Positions 1 through 5,590 of a stretch of DNA of 6,989 nt are shown one piece after another. The position numbers were made by a program, and so were the translations under genes. Every line of letters begins with the position of its first letter. The stretch's first letter is position 1. The stretch comes from Methylotenera sp. (GTDB taxonomy: Bacteria > Pseudomonadota > Gammaproteobacteria > Burkholderiales > Methylophilaceae). The notes below the pieces were generated by a model that had not been told where the DNA came from, did no database searches, and worked only from the letters and a program-made list of their open reading frames with translations. The stretch covers positions 1-6,989 of the forward strand of contig SXVG01000139.1 of assembly GCA_005791685.1 (NCBI GenBank), in the 5' to 3' direction.

Positions 1-741
1 CAGCACCATCTCGGCGACTTGTACGTGGCGTGTGGCGGGTTCATCAAAGGTTGAGGCGACCACTTCCCCTTGAACTGAACGCGTCATTTCGGTGACTTCT
101 TCAGGGCGTTCGTCAATTAATAGCACGATCAAGACAACGTCAGGATGATTGGCGGTGATGGCGTGCGCAATGTTTTGCATCATCACCGTTTTGCCGCTTT
201 TGGGGCTGGCCACCAGTAGGCCACGTTGGCCACGACCAATCGGAGCGATCATGTCTATTACCCGGCTGGTGATGTTTTCCGCGCCTTTGATGTCGCGCTC
301 TAAAGTGAGTGGAACGGTGGGAAATAGCGGCGTTAAGTTTTCAAATAAGATTTTATGTTTGGTATTTTCTGGCGCTTCGCCGTTAACCACGTCCACTTTG
401 ACTAAAGCGAAGTAGCGCTCACCGTCTTTAGGAATGCGGATTTCACCTTGTATGCTGTCGCCGGTATGTAAATTAAAGCGGCGAATTTGCGAAGGGGAAA
501 CATAAATATCGTCGGGGCCAGCTAAGTAGGAGGCATCAGGGGAGCGGAGAAATCCAAACCCATCTTGCAGCACTTCCAGCGTGCCATCACCAAAAATACT
601 GTCACCCTTTTTAGCCTTATGTTTCAAAATGGCAAAAATAAGATCTTGTTTGCGCATGCGGCTGGCATTATCAATGTCGTCGGCAATGGCCATTTCCACC
701 AATTCGGTGACGGGAAGATGTTTAAGGTCGGATAAGTGCAT
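1..741 (-). CDS. rho: Transcription termination factor Rho, N-terminal part (cut by window edge)
   Basis: Rho is a hexameric RNA helicase that binds C-rich nascent RNA and uses ATP to release RNA polymerase. 247 residues are visible, starting MHLSDLKHLPVTELVEMA; about 170 (the rest of the motor domain with the Q- and R-loops) should lie beyond the left edge, judging from the roughly 419-residue E. coli protein. The cold-shock-like RNA-binding fold carries GFGFLR at residues 61-66. The Walker A motif ASPKSGKT ends at T185 with K184, the same numbering as E. coli. LIDERPEEVTEM, holding the Walker B/catalytic glutamate region, follows, then STFDEPATRHVQVAEM up to the edge. The wording of these motifs fits betaproteobacterial Rho. 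The ATG is the canonical family start, though the Shine-Dalgarno is weak. It lies 135 bases downstream of trxA, the same trxA-rho order as in E. coli. Confidence 0.97.
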   Translation of the reverse strand, partial: MHLSDLKHLPVTELVEMAIADDIDNASRMRKQDLIFAILKHKAKKGDSIFGDGTLEVLQDGFGFLRSPDASYLAGPDDIYVSPSQIRRFNLHTGDSIQGEIRIPKDGERYFALVKVDVVNGEAPENTKHKILFENLTPLFPTVPLTLERDIKGAENITSRVIDMIAPIGRGQRGLLVASPKSGKTVMMQNIAHAITANHPDVVLIVLLIDERPEEVTEMTRSVQGEVVASTFDEPATRHVQVAEMVL

Positions 742-842
742 GCAGGCTCACTAAAACAAGAATTGTGTAAGGAAGACTTAAAACTAGGGATTGATCTATG
801 ATGGGTTTGAAAAAGTGCTGGCTTTGCGTGAGTTTAAAGCAA

Positions 843-862
843 GCACATTTTCAATAATGTGC
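843..862 (-). terminator. Hairpin between trxA and rho, weak terminator or attenuator candidate
   Basis: A perfect 7-bp inverted repeat (GCACATT / AATGTGC) with a 6-base loop sits 14 bases after the trxA stop codon in the direction of transcription. It is followed by TTGCTTT rather than a clean T-run, so it is at best a leaky intrinsic terminator. It could equally be a 3'-end protecting stem for trxA mRNA or part of the rho leader, a region that in E. coli takes part in rho autoregulation. The inverted repeat is seen; the role is inferred. Confidence 0.35.
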
Positions 863-876
863 ACAGCGTAATGCGT

Positions 877-1203
877 TTAAATGTTGCTGTCAATAAATGC
901 GGTTAATTGTGATTTGGATAAAGCGCCCACTTTGGTGGCTTCTACGTTGCCATTCTTGAACAGCATTAGCGTAGGGATGCCACGTATGCCGTATTTCGGT
1001 GGCGTCAGTTGATTGTCGTCTATATTGAGTTTGCCTACTTTTAAGCGGCCAGCATATTCTTTAGAGATTTCATCTAAGATGGGGGCGATCATTTTGCACG
1101 GACCACACCACTCTGCCCAATAGTCCACTAAAACAGGAAGTTGCGATTGCAGAACATCTTGTTCAAAACTCGCATCGTTAAGGTGTGTTATATGTTCACT
1201 CAT
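877..1203 (-). CDS. trxA: Thioredoxin 1
   Basis: Cytoplasmic dithiol-disulfide oxidoreductase that reduces protein disulfides, for example in ribonucleotide reductase and PAPS or methionine sulfoxide reductases, and is itself reduced by thioredoxin reductase. The 108 residues match the usual length of about 108. The active site WCGPC is at residues 32-36 with redox cysteines C33 and C36, the buried acid is D27, and the cis-proline lies in GIPTL (P77). KYGIRGIPT and the C-terminal KVGALSK motif are typical of Trx1. There is no signal peptide, so it is not a periplasmic Dsb-type protein. The start is supported by GAGG six bases upstream of the ATG. It lies immediately upstream of rho, an order conserved in many beta- and gammaproteobacteria. 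Confidence 0.98.
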   Translation of the reverse strand: MSEHITHLNDASFEQDVLQSQLPVLVDYWAEWCGPCKMIAPILDEISKEYAGRLKVGKLNIDDNQLTPPKYGIRGIPTLMLFKNGNVEATKVGALSKSQLTAFIDSNI

Positions 1204-1243
1204 GAAAACCTCGATTGGATGAATACTTTAAAATGAATTGCGT

Positions 1244-1272
1244 ATCGTAACGAAAAAAAACGGTTTAGTGAA
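1244..1272 (-). promoter_or_regulatory. Candidate sigma-70 promoter for trxA
   Basis: On the minus strand TTCACT (4/6 of the -35 consensus; plus-strand positions 1267-1272) and TACGAT (4/6 of the -10; 1244-1249) are separated by exactly 17 bases and lie in the 136-base gap before trxA. An A/T tract lies within the spacer. The match is modest and comparable sites occur by chance, so this is a suggestion only. The gap size itself argues that trxA need not depend on read-through from the DUF3579 gene. Confidence 0.28.
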
Positions 1273-1291
1273 GTGGCAAATGTAAAACAAG

Positions 1292-1316
1292 GCTTTGAAA
1301 TGTGTTATGGCAAAGC
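1292..1316 (-). terminator. Weak terminator-like hairpin after the DUF3579 gene
   Basis: On the minus strand GCTTTG, a 13-base loop and CAAAGC form a 6-bp stem starting about 23 bases past the DUF3579 stop codon, followed by CTTGTTTTA. The stem is short and the loop long, so any termination would be partial. It fits the idea that trxA-rho is a separate transcription unit. Confidence 0.25.
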
Positions 1317-1339
1317 GCTTAATTTAGTTTTGCTTGATT

Positions 1340-1657
1340 TTACTGGGGAACTGCAATGCTATTGCCTTGCTCGTCGACGATGTTGAGTTGATTTTCGTCG
1401 GCAAAATGCATGAGCTGTGCATAACCATCCGGATTGACGATTTTTAGTTTTAAATCGACCGCTAAGCAGCGCACACCATTCATCACTTTAGGTTTGAGGT
1501 AAGGCGAGTACTTCAATTTACGGTCTTCGCCAAACGTGGCGTAACTGCTGCACATACGATCTACCCAGTCGCTAGGGCGAAAAGGTTTGCCAGCTCGTGT
1601 GTTGCTTTGAATAATAATTTCGCCGTTGCTGGGCGCTGTGTTTTGATGGCTGGTCAT
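1340..1657 (-). CDS. DUF3579 family protein, function unknown
   Basis: A 105-residue soluble protein recognised as DUF3579 from its order of motifs: a short polar N-terminus, EIIIQ at 13-17, FRPSDW at 26-31, MCSSYATFG at 35-43, YSPYLKP at 50-56 and GVRCLAVD at 61-68, then a C-terminal part with an NPDGYAQLMHFADEN segment. There is no signal peptide, membrane segment or obvious catalytic motif. The family is small, has no assigned function and is found mostly in betaproteobacteria. An in-frame TAA directly precedes the ATG, so this is the first possible start, yet no good Shine-Dalgarno is visible. It lies between the dolP-like lipoprotein gene and trxA on the same strand; the 136-base gap to trxA weakens any inference of joint function. 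The family call is from memory of its motifs. Confidence 0.85.
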   Translation of the reverse strand: MTSHQNTAPSNGEIIIQSNTRAGKPFRPSDWVDRMCSSYATFGEDRKLKYSPYLKPKVMNGVRCLAVDLKLKIVNPDGYAQLMHFADENQLNIVDEQGNSIAVPQ

Positions 1658-1683
1658 TTAAGGTGGTTTGCTGTTGTCTTAAG

Positions 1684-1702
1684 ATTGGCTTGTTTCGCCA
1701 AT
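1684..1702. repeat. Small inverted repeat between dolP and the DUF3579 gene
   Basis: ATTGGC and GCCAAT form a perfect 6-bp stem with a 7-base loop in the 49-base gap. Read on the plus strand it is followed by ATTTTTAG, and on the minus strand, the direction of the genes, by CTTAAG. As a terminator it would therefore work better against antisense transcripts than for dolP. It could also be an mRNA processing or stabilising stem. Chance is not excluded. Confidence 0.25.
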
Positions 1703-1706
1703 ATTT

Positions 1707-2291
1707 TTAGGGTTGGTATTCAAATAATTTAATCACCTTGCTTACCCCATGGGTGTTGCTGGCAATTTCCGTGGCGGCATCGGCCTCGGATTTGGTAACG
1801 ATGCCCAATAAATAGACCACGTTATTTTCGGTAACGACTTTGACGTAGTTGGCTGAAAATTTATTTTCAGTGACAAACTGGGTTTTTATTTTGGTGGTTA
1901 AGTAAGCATCATTGCTGCGTGAGCTTATGGACGATTTTTCACCGACGACAATTTCATTGGTGATGACGCGTATATTGCTAATGGCTTTAATCATGGATTC
2001 CGCTTTGGTTTTTGCCTCAGCGGAGGGCGCTTCGCCGGTCAATAACACGTTGCGGTTATAGCTGGTGACGTTGATGTGGGCGGTTGAGCCTAAGTTGGTT
2101 TCAATTGATTTTAGGGCTTTTAATTCTATGTTTTCATCTTCTACGTATATGCCTGAGGTGCGTCTGTCGCTGGCCATCGCCCCACCGGCTGCTGCGCCAC
2201 CTACGACCACTGGCACGCATGCGCTAAGTTGGCTTATGAAAGCCAGGGCTAGAAAAAGTTTGAGGGCAACATTTTTAGTGCTTAAGGGCAT
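1707..2291 (-). CDS. dolP: Dual BON-domain outer-membrane lipoprotein (DolP/YraP-like)
   Basis: A lipoprotein of 194 residues, close to the 191 of E. coli DolP. The signal peptide is a basic N-terminus, a hydrophobic core (residues 8-21) and the lipobox LSAC ending at C25. Residue +2 is valine, not aspartate, so Lol-dependent export to the inner leaflet of the outer membrane is expected. A glycine/alanine-rich linker (31-40) leads to SGIYVEDENIELK and two BON domains, roughly 50-118 and 127-194, each with its hallmark glycine (G86 and G163). DolP supports outer-membrane integrity and, in E. coli, BAM function. A strong AAGGAG six bases before the ATG fixes the start. It follows yraN by 66 bases; in E. 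coli the diaA gene sits between them and is missing here. In E. coli dolP belongs to the sigma-E regulon, but I could not find a convincing sigma-E promoter. Confidence 0.9.
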   Translation of the reverse strand: MPLSTKNVALKLFLALAFISQLSACVPVVVGGAAAGGAMASDRRTSGIYVEDENIELKALKSIETNLGSTAHINVTSYNRNVLLTGEAPSAEAKTKAESMIKAISNIRVITNEIVVGEKSSISSRSNDAYLTTKIKTQFVTENKFSANYVKVVTENNVVYLLGIVTKSEADAATEIASNTHGVSKVIKLFEYQP

Positions 2292-2297
2292 GGATGA

Positions 2298-2303
2298 CTC
2301 CTT
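2298..2303 (-). promoter_or_regulatory. Strong Shine-Dalgarno of dolP
   Basis: AAGGAG with a 6-base spacer to the ATG. It is the best ribosome binding site on the minus strand of this window and settles the lipoprotein start, which in turn gives a proper signal peptide. Confidence 0.85.
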
Positions 2304-2357
2304 GAAATTGAGGGCAATTTAGAATGACGCATCTATTTTTTGCGAATGATACGCCTT

Positions 2358-2711
2358 TTATGTGTCAAATGCATTACGTAACCATACTAAGTGTTCAACA
2401 TCGGGCTTATTCAGCAAAATTGCGTCAAAGCGGCATGCGGCGTCGCCGTGTTGTTGTAAATAATGCTCGGCCGTGCGTATGAGTTTTTCTTGTTTTTGTT
2501 TGGTAATGCTGCTGGCAGCATTGCCGAACAGGGCTGTGCTTCTAAGCCGCACCTCTATGAATACCAAGGTATTGTTCTCTTGCATAATCAAATCAATTTC
2601 ACCAAATCGACAATGGTAATTTTGCGCCAGCAATTTAAGGCCATGGTCAATCAAATAGCTGGCAGCGAGCTTTTCGGCGGTCAGTCCGGCGTTATTTTGA
2701 TTGATTTTCAT
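2358..2711 (-). CDS. yraN: YraN, UPF0102 nuclease-fold protein
   Basis: A 117-residue protein of the UPF0102/YraN family, which has a restriction-endonuclease-like fold; its biochemical role is not established. Visible landmarks are the N-terminal helix GLTAEKLAASYLIDHG (9-24), N31 followed by R35-F36-GEIDLIM (E38 and D40, the putative metal-binding acids), and VFIEVRLR (E53; arginine R55 where classical nucleases often have lysine). FGNAASSITKQKQEKL and CRFDAI follow towards the C-terminus. The length matches the usual 115-130 residues. It is a cytoplasmic protein without a signal peptide. The ATG gives the standard short family N-terminus; no clear Shine-Dalgarno precedes it. It is the first gene of the leftward group and is divergent from rsmI, its common neighbour in proteobacteria, with only 34 bases between the start codons. 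Confidence 0.92.
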   Translation of the reverse strand: MKINQNNAGLTAEKLAASYLIDHGLKLLAQNYHCRFGEIDLIMQENNTLVFIEVRLRSTALFGNAASSITKQKQEKLIRTAEHYLQQHGDAACRFDAILLNKPDVEHLVWLRNAFDT

Positions 2712-2745
2712 AGGCGATAGCGCGGCTAGGCGTTAAACTTTCATT

Positions 2746-3606
2746 ATGAATGAATTGACTAGCAATGAACTGGGTACATTATATGTGGTGGCGACACCTA
2801 TCGGTAATTTAACTGATATCAGTTTGCGCGCATTGGATACGTTAAAAACGGTGGATGCGATTGCAGCGGAAGATACGCGGCACACGGCGGGCTTGTTGGC
2901 GCATTTTGCGATTAGCAAAAAGCTCATCGCGGTGCATGAGCATAATGAGCAGCAAGCGGCACAAAAGTTGTTGTTGCAGTTGCGCGCTGGAGAAAATATT
3001 GCCTTAGTCACCGATGCCGGCACGCCAGGCATCAGCGACCCTGGCGCCGTCGTGGTTGAGTTCTTACGCCGGGCCGGGGTTAAGGTGGTACCGATTCCTG
3101 GCGCCAGCGCCGTGATTGCCGCACTGTCGGTGAGCGGCATAGGGCAAAATGGCTTTTTATTCCATGGTTTTTTGCCGGCTAGTGGCGCGGCGCGACGTAA
3201 GGCGCTGGAGGCATTGAAGGCGCAAGTGGTGACCTTGGTGTTTTATGAGGCGCCCCATCGTATTTTGGCCAGCCTGGCGGATATGGCGCAAGTGCTAGGC
3301 GAAGGTAGGCGCATCACCATTGCCAGAGAATTAACCAAAACGTTTGAAACCATCCACAGCTGCCTGTTATCCGAAGCCCTGGCTTGGTTAAAGGCCGATG
3401 CCAATAGGCAGCGTGGCGAGTTTGTGTTGTTGATTGAGGCCGCGCCCATTAAGGATGTGCTGGAAATATCAGAACAAACAGTACGCGTGTTAAAATTATT
3501 GCTATCTGAATTGCCCTTAAAGCAAGCCGTTAAATTGGCTGCCGACATCAGCCAAGAAAAGAAAAATACCTTGTATGAATTGGCCTTGCAGTTAAAACAA
3601 TCCTAG
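2746..3606 (+). CDS. rsmI: 16S rRNA (cytidine-1402-2'-O)-methyltransferase
   Basis: RsmI uses S-adenosylmethionine to add the 2'-O-methyl group of m4Cm1402 in the decoding centre of the 30S subunit. Its 286 residues match E. coli RsmI (286). It belongs to the tetrapyrrole-methylase-like (SPOUT-unrelated) fold family. Motifs in order: LYVVATPIGNLTDIS (12-26), AEDTRHT (41-47), LVTDAGTPGISDPG (87-100), the cofactor-site signature VPIPGASAVIAAL (115-127), FHGFLPA (139-145), FYEAPHR (166-172), ARELTKTFE (193-201) and GEFVLLIEA (224-232). An in-frame TAA lies four codons upstream, so the ATG is the first possible start, although no Shine-Dalgarno is evident. pyrC follows after 25 bases and is probably cotranscribed. 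The promoter must overlap the 5' end of the divergent yraN gene. Confidence 0.97.
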   Translation: MNELTSNELGTLYVVATPIGNLTDISLRALDTLKTVDAIAAEDTRHTAGLLAHFAISKKLIAVHEHNEQQAAQKLLLQLRAGENIALVTDAGTPGISDPGAVVVEFLRRAGVKVVPIPGASAVIAALSVSGIGQNGFLFHGFLPASGAARRKALEALKAQVVTLVFYEAPHRILASLADMAQVLGEGRRITIARELTKTFETIHSCLLSEALAWLKADANRQRGEFVLLIEAAPIKDVLEISEQTVRVLKLLLSELPLKQAVKLAADISQEKKNTLYELALQLKQS

Positions 3607-3631
3607 CCATCACTTTATAACCTAGACGCCC

Positions 3632-4678
3632 ATGAACAGCATAAACACATTGACCATTACCCGTCCAGACGACTGGCATTTGCATTTGCGCGACGGTGCG
3701 GCTTTGCAGGCCGTGTTGCCTGACAGCGCGCGCCAATTTGCTAGGGCCATGATCATGCCTAATTTGCGCCCGCCGGTGATTAACACCGCCTTGGCTATGG
3801 CGTATAGGCAGCGCATTCTGGCCGCACTGCCCAGTGGCCTTAATTTTGAACCGTTGATGACCTTGTATTTGACCGATAACACCAGTGCGGATGAGATTAG
3901 GCGGGCGGTGGCTAGCGGCGTGGTACATGGGGTGAAATTTTATCCGGCTGGCGCGACCACCAATAGCGATTCTGGCGTGACGGATTTAGCCCATTGCAAA
4001 CAGGCCTTGGCCGAGATGGAAAAATTAGGCCTGCCTTTGTTGGTGCATGCGGAAGTGACGGACGCGCAAGTGGATGTGTTTGATAGAGAGCGCGTATTCA
4101 TAGAGCGGCATATGATCCCCTTGCTGCAAGATTACCCGGCATTAAAATTGGTGTTTGAGCACATTACCACCAAAGACGCCGCCGACTTCGTCTTGCAAGC
4201 ACCACTCAATGTGGCCGCCACCATTACCGCCCACCATTTATTGATGAATCGTAATGCCATGTTTGTCGGCGGCATACAGCCGCATCATTATTGTTTGCCT
4301 ATATTAAAACGTGAGGAGCATAGGCAAGCTTTGCTGCGTGTGGCTACTTCTGGCAATGCTAAATTTTTCTTAGGCACCGACAGTGCCCCGCATGCCAAGC
4401 ACAGCAAAGAAGCTGCTTGCGGTTGTGCCGGTATGTATACCGCGCATAGTGCTATAGAGCTGTATGCTGAAGCCTTTGATGCGGTGGATGCATTGGACAA
4501 GCTAGAAGGGTTTGCCAGTTTTTATGGGGCCGATTTTTATGGCTTGCCGCGCAATACCGATCGCATACAATTGCACAGACAGCACTGGACGATGCCCACC
4601 AGCTTGCCTTTTGCTGACGACAGCTTAATTCCCTTGCGTGCCGGACAGGACATTGCCTGGAAAATGCAAGCACTGTAA
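3632..4678 (+). CDS. pyrC: Dihydroorotase, class II (E. coli PyrC type)
   Basis: Zinc metalloenzyme of the amidohydrolase superfamily that cyclises N-carbamoyl-aspartate to dihydroorotate, the third step of de novo pyrimidine synthesis, in the cytoplasm. Its 348 residues match E. coli PyrC. All metal ligands are present at the E. coli positions: H16 and H18 in DWHLHLRDG, the carbamylated lysine K102 in GVKFYPAGATTNS, H139 in VHAEV, H177 in EHITT and catalytic D250 in LGTDSAPH. The substrate-site sequences MPNLRPPV and AACGCAGMYTA are also there. The enzyme should be active. An in-frame TAG three codons upstream makes this ATG the first possible start; there is no good Shine-Dalgarno, so it may rely on coupling with rsmI. 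No terminator is visible between pyrC and rnpB, so some read-through into rnpB is possible. No pyrimidine-responsive leader was recognised. Confidence 0.98.
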   Translation: MNSINTLTITRPDDWHLHLRDGAALQAVLPDSARQFARAMIMPNLRPPVINTALAMAYRQRILAALPSGLNFEPLMTLYLTDNTSADEIRRAVASGVVHGVKFYPAGATTNSDSGVTDLAHCKQALAEMEKLGLPLLVHAEVTDAQVDVFDRERVFIERHMIPLLQDYPALKLVFEHITTKDAADFVLQAPLNVAATITAHHLLMNRNAMFVGGIQPHHYCLPILKREEHRQALLRVATSGNAKFFLGTDSAPHAKHSKEAACGCAGMYTAHSAIELYAEAFDAVDALDKLEGFASFYGADFYGLPRNTDRIQLHRQHWTMPTSLPFADDSLIPLRAGQDIAWKMQAL

Positions 4679-4683
4679 CGGGC

Positions 4684-4712
4684 TTAAATAATGTTATCTG
4701 GCGTGTTAAACT
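4684..4712 (+). promoter_or_regulatory. Candidate promoter of rnpB
   Basis: TAAACT (4707-4712; 4/6 of the -10 consensus) ends 6 bases before the predicted first base of the RNase P RNA, the correct distance for direct initiation at the mature 5' end. Seventeen bases upstream is TTAAAT (3/6 of the -35). The position relative to the RNA start is the main support; the hexamers themselves are mediocre. Confidence 0.4.
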
Positions 4713-4718
4713 ACGCTT

Positions 4719-5122
4719 GAAGCTGACTAGACAGTCGCCGTCACACTTTATCTGGCAATTTATTGCCATGATAAATTGGGGAAGACTCTTGCGGTCTTCT
4801 TCACGTGAGGGAGGAAAGTCCGGGCTGCATAGAGCAAGATGACGGCTAACGGCCGTCCGTCGAAAGCTTTATAGGCGCAAGCCTTAAGGTATAAGACGCG
4901 GAATAGGGCCACAGAGACGAGCGTATTAAGTTACGGTGAAACGCGGTAACCTCCATCCGCAGCAAGACCAAATAGGCTGGCATTTTTACGCAAGTAAATA
5001 AGGCGTGGTTCGCGCTGCCAGCGGGTAGGTTGCTTGAGTGCACGAGTAATTGTGCACCTAGATGAATGACTGTCAGCTTTAGCAATAAAGCCTACAGAAC
5101 CCGGCTTATCGGTCAGCTTCAA
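4719..5122 (+). ncRNA. rnpB: RNase P RNA, bacterial class A
   Basis: The catalytic RNA of ribonuclease P, which trims the 5' leader of precursor tRNAs with the RnpA protein. P1 is a perfect 9-bp pairing of GAAGCTGAC (4719-4727) with GTCAGCTTC (5112-5120), extendable by two bases, and this sets both ends. P2 is GACAGTC (4730-4736) with GACTGTC (5068-5074). The universal P4 strands are GAGGAAAGTCCGGGC (from 4811) and ACAGAACCCGGCTTA (5094-5108). Other conserved blocks are ACAGAGACGAG, CGGTAACCTCCATCCG, AGCAAGACCAAATAGG, GGGTAGGTTGCTTGAG and CTAGATGAATGACTGTC. P18 is GTGCAC...GTGCAC (5038-5057). At about 404 bases it is longer than E. coli M1 RNA (377), mostly because of an enlarged P3 arm (4738-4811). 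The presence of P2, P18 and the long-range layout identifies class A. Apparent protein reading frames inside it are not genes. Confidence 0.97.
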
Positions 5123-5147
5123 TCCCCTTCTTTGAGCATTTTATTGC

Positions 5148-5178
5148 GGCACAAGCGCCCTGCTTGTGCCTTTTTCTT
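5148..5178 (+). terminator. Intrinsic terminator of rnpB
   Basis: A perfect 9-bp stem GGCACAAGC / GCTTGTGCC with a 5-base loop is followed directly by TTTTTCTT. It starts about 25 bases after the mature 3' end of RNase P RNA, so a short trailer must be trimmed. It is the strongest intrinsic terminator in the window and separates rnpB from the mraZ promoter region. Confidence 0.95.
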
Positions 5179-5382
5179 AACGTGCTTGTCATGCATCGCG
5201 CGCCGCTCAGTTCAGGCAATTCCAATTCAATCGCTTTCAGCATTCTCCTCATAATCTACATTCATATAATTTCGTATGTTATTCATTTATAACGATATTA
5301 TTTTTAGCATAAAAATACGCTAAGTCATTGAGATATAAAGAAAAAATAGCAAAAATGGCTTGCATTTCAATTTCTTTTTATC
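5179..5382. other. AT-rich intergenic region upstream of the mraZ promoter, no gene seen
   Basis: The first third (to about 5240) has ordinary composition and nothing recognisable. From about 5241 to 5380 it becomes strongly AT-rich, with A- and T-tracts, including a perfect TATAAT at 5265-5270 that lacks a good -35 element at normal spacing. An A-tract block (about 5339-5355) lies just upstream of the -35 of the main promoter and could act as an UP element. No reading frame here resembles a protein and no tRNA or further structured RNA was recognised. Confidence 0.6.
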
Positions 5383-5388
5383 TATAGT
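5360..5388 (+). promoter_or_regulatory. Candidate main promoter of the mraZ / division cluster (Pmra-like)
   Basis: TATAGT (5383-5388; 5/6 of the -10 consensus) lies 17 bases after TTGCAT (5360-5365; 3/6 of the -35, with the key TTG). Transcription would start near 5394-5396, leaving a leader of roughly 195 bases before mraZ. The support is the spacing, the A-rich upstream block and above all the operator boxes that begin right at the predicted start, the arrangement described for the E. coli mra promoter. Confidence 0.6.
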
Positions 5389-5396
5389 GCAACTTA

Positions 5397-5431
5397 GTGG
5401 GGAAAAGTGGGTTTATGTGGGGAATTGTGCG
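5397..5431 (+). promoter_or_regulatory. MraZ operator: three GTGGG boxes at 10-base period plus a degenerate fourth
   Basis: GTGGG begins at 5397, 5407 and 5417, exactly 10 bases apart, so successive boxes lie about one helical turn apart on the same face of DNA. GTGCG at 5427 keeps the same phase and looks like a degenerate fourth box. MraZ, a DNA-binding oligomer of the SpoVT/AbrB fold, is known to bind tandem TGGG repeats separated by 5-6 bases downstream of its own promoter and to repress its cluster. The gene for that protein follows here, so autorepression is the natural reading. The repeats are seen; binding is inferred from the family. Confidence 0.85.
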
Positions 5432-5436
5432 TTGCT

Positions 5437-5456
5437 GGCGATGTTGAGTGATCGCC
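5437..5456 (+). repeat. Hairpin in the mraZ leader
   Basis: GGCGAT and ATCGCC form a perfect 6-bp stem with an 8-base loop, just downstream of the MraZ boxes in the long untranslated leader. No T-run follows, so it is not an intrinsic terminator. It may simply shape or stabilise the leader. Confidence 0.35.
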
Positions 5457-5590
5457 TACAAACATCATGTTACTTACTACTAAGGGTTGGTGACGTTACT
5501 GACGGCAATTCTCCACTATTTTAATAGACTTATTTTGGCGCGCTATTTGAAGTTTGAGATTGATTTGGATTATTGGAAAACAACATAAAC

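Noticed and set aside
149..415. Plus-strand reading frame of 88 codons opposite rho
   Set aside because: It is antisense to the strongly conserved Walker A region of rho and its translation resembles no family.
1252..1260. Run of A/T before trxA as the tail of a terminator on the minus strand
   Set aside because: No stem directly precedes the T-run on that strand; it lies within the spacer of a candidate promoter.
3548..3928. Minus-strand reading frame of 126 codons opposite the 5' end of pyrC
   Set aside because: Shadow of pyrC: the metal-binding motifs on the plus strand explain this region.
4701..4716. GCGT...ACGC inverted repeat after pyrC as a terminator
   Set aside because: Only a 4-bp stem with no T-run; it overlaps the likely rnpB promoter instead.
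4846..5254. Short reading frames on both strands within and just after the RNase P RNA
   Set aside because: They lie in the conserved structured RNA or run through its terminator; the translations have no protein-like features.
5265..5270. Perfect TATAAT as a second mraZ promoter
   Set aside because: No acceptable -35 hexamer occurs at 16-18 bases, and such a motif is expected by chance in an AT-rich stretch.
5415..5447. Ten-codon reading frame (MWGIVRCWRC) inside the MraZ operator, a possible leader peptide
   Set aside because: The only GGG upstream is 3 bases from the ATG, too close, and it is itself part of the operator repeat. Nothing else supports translation.
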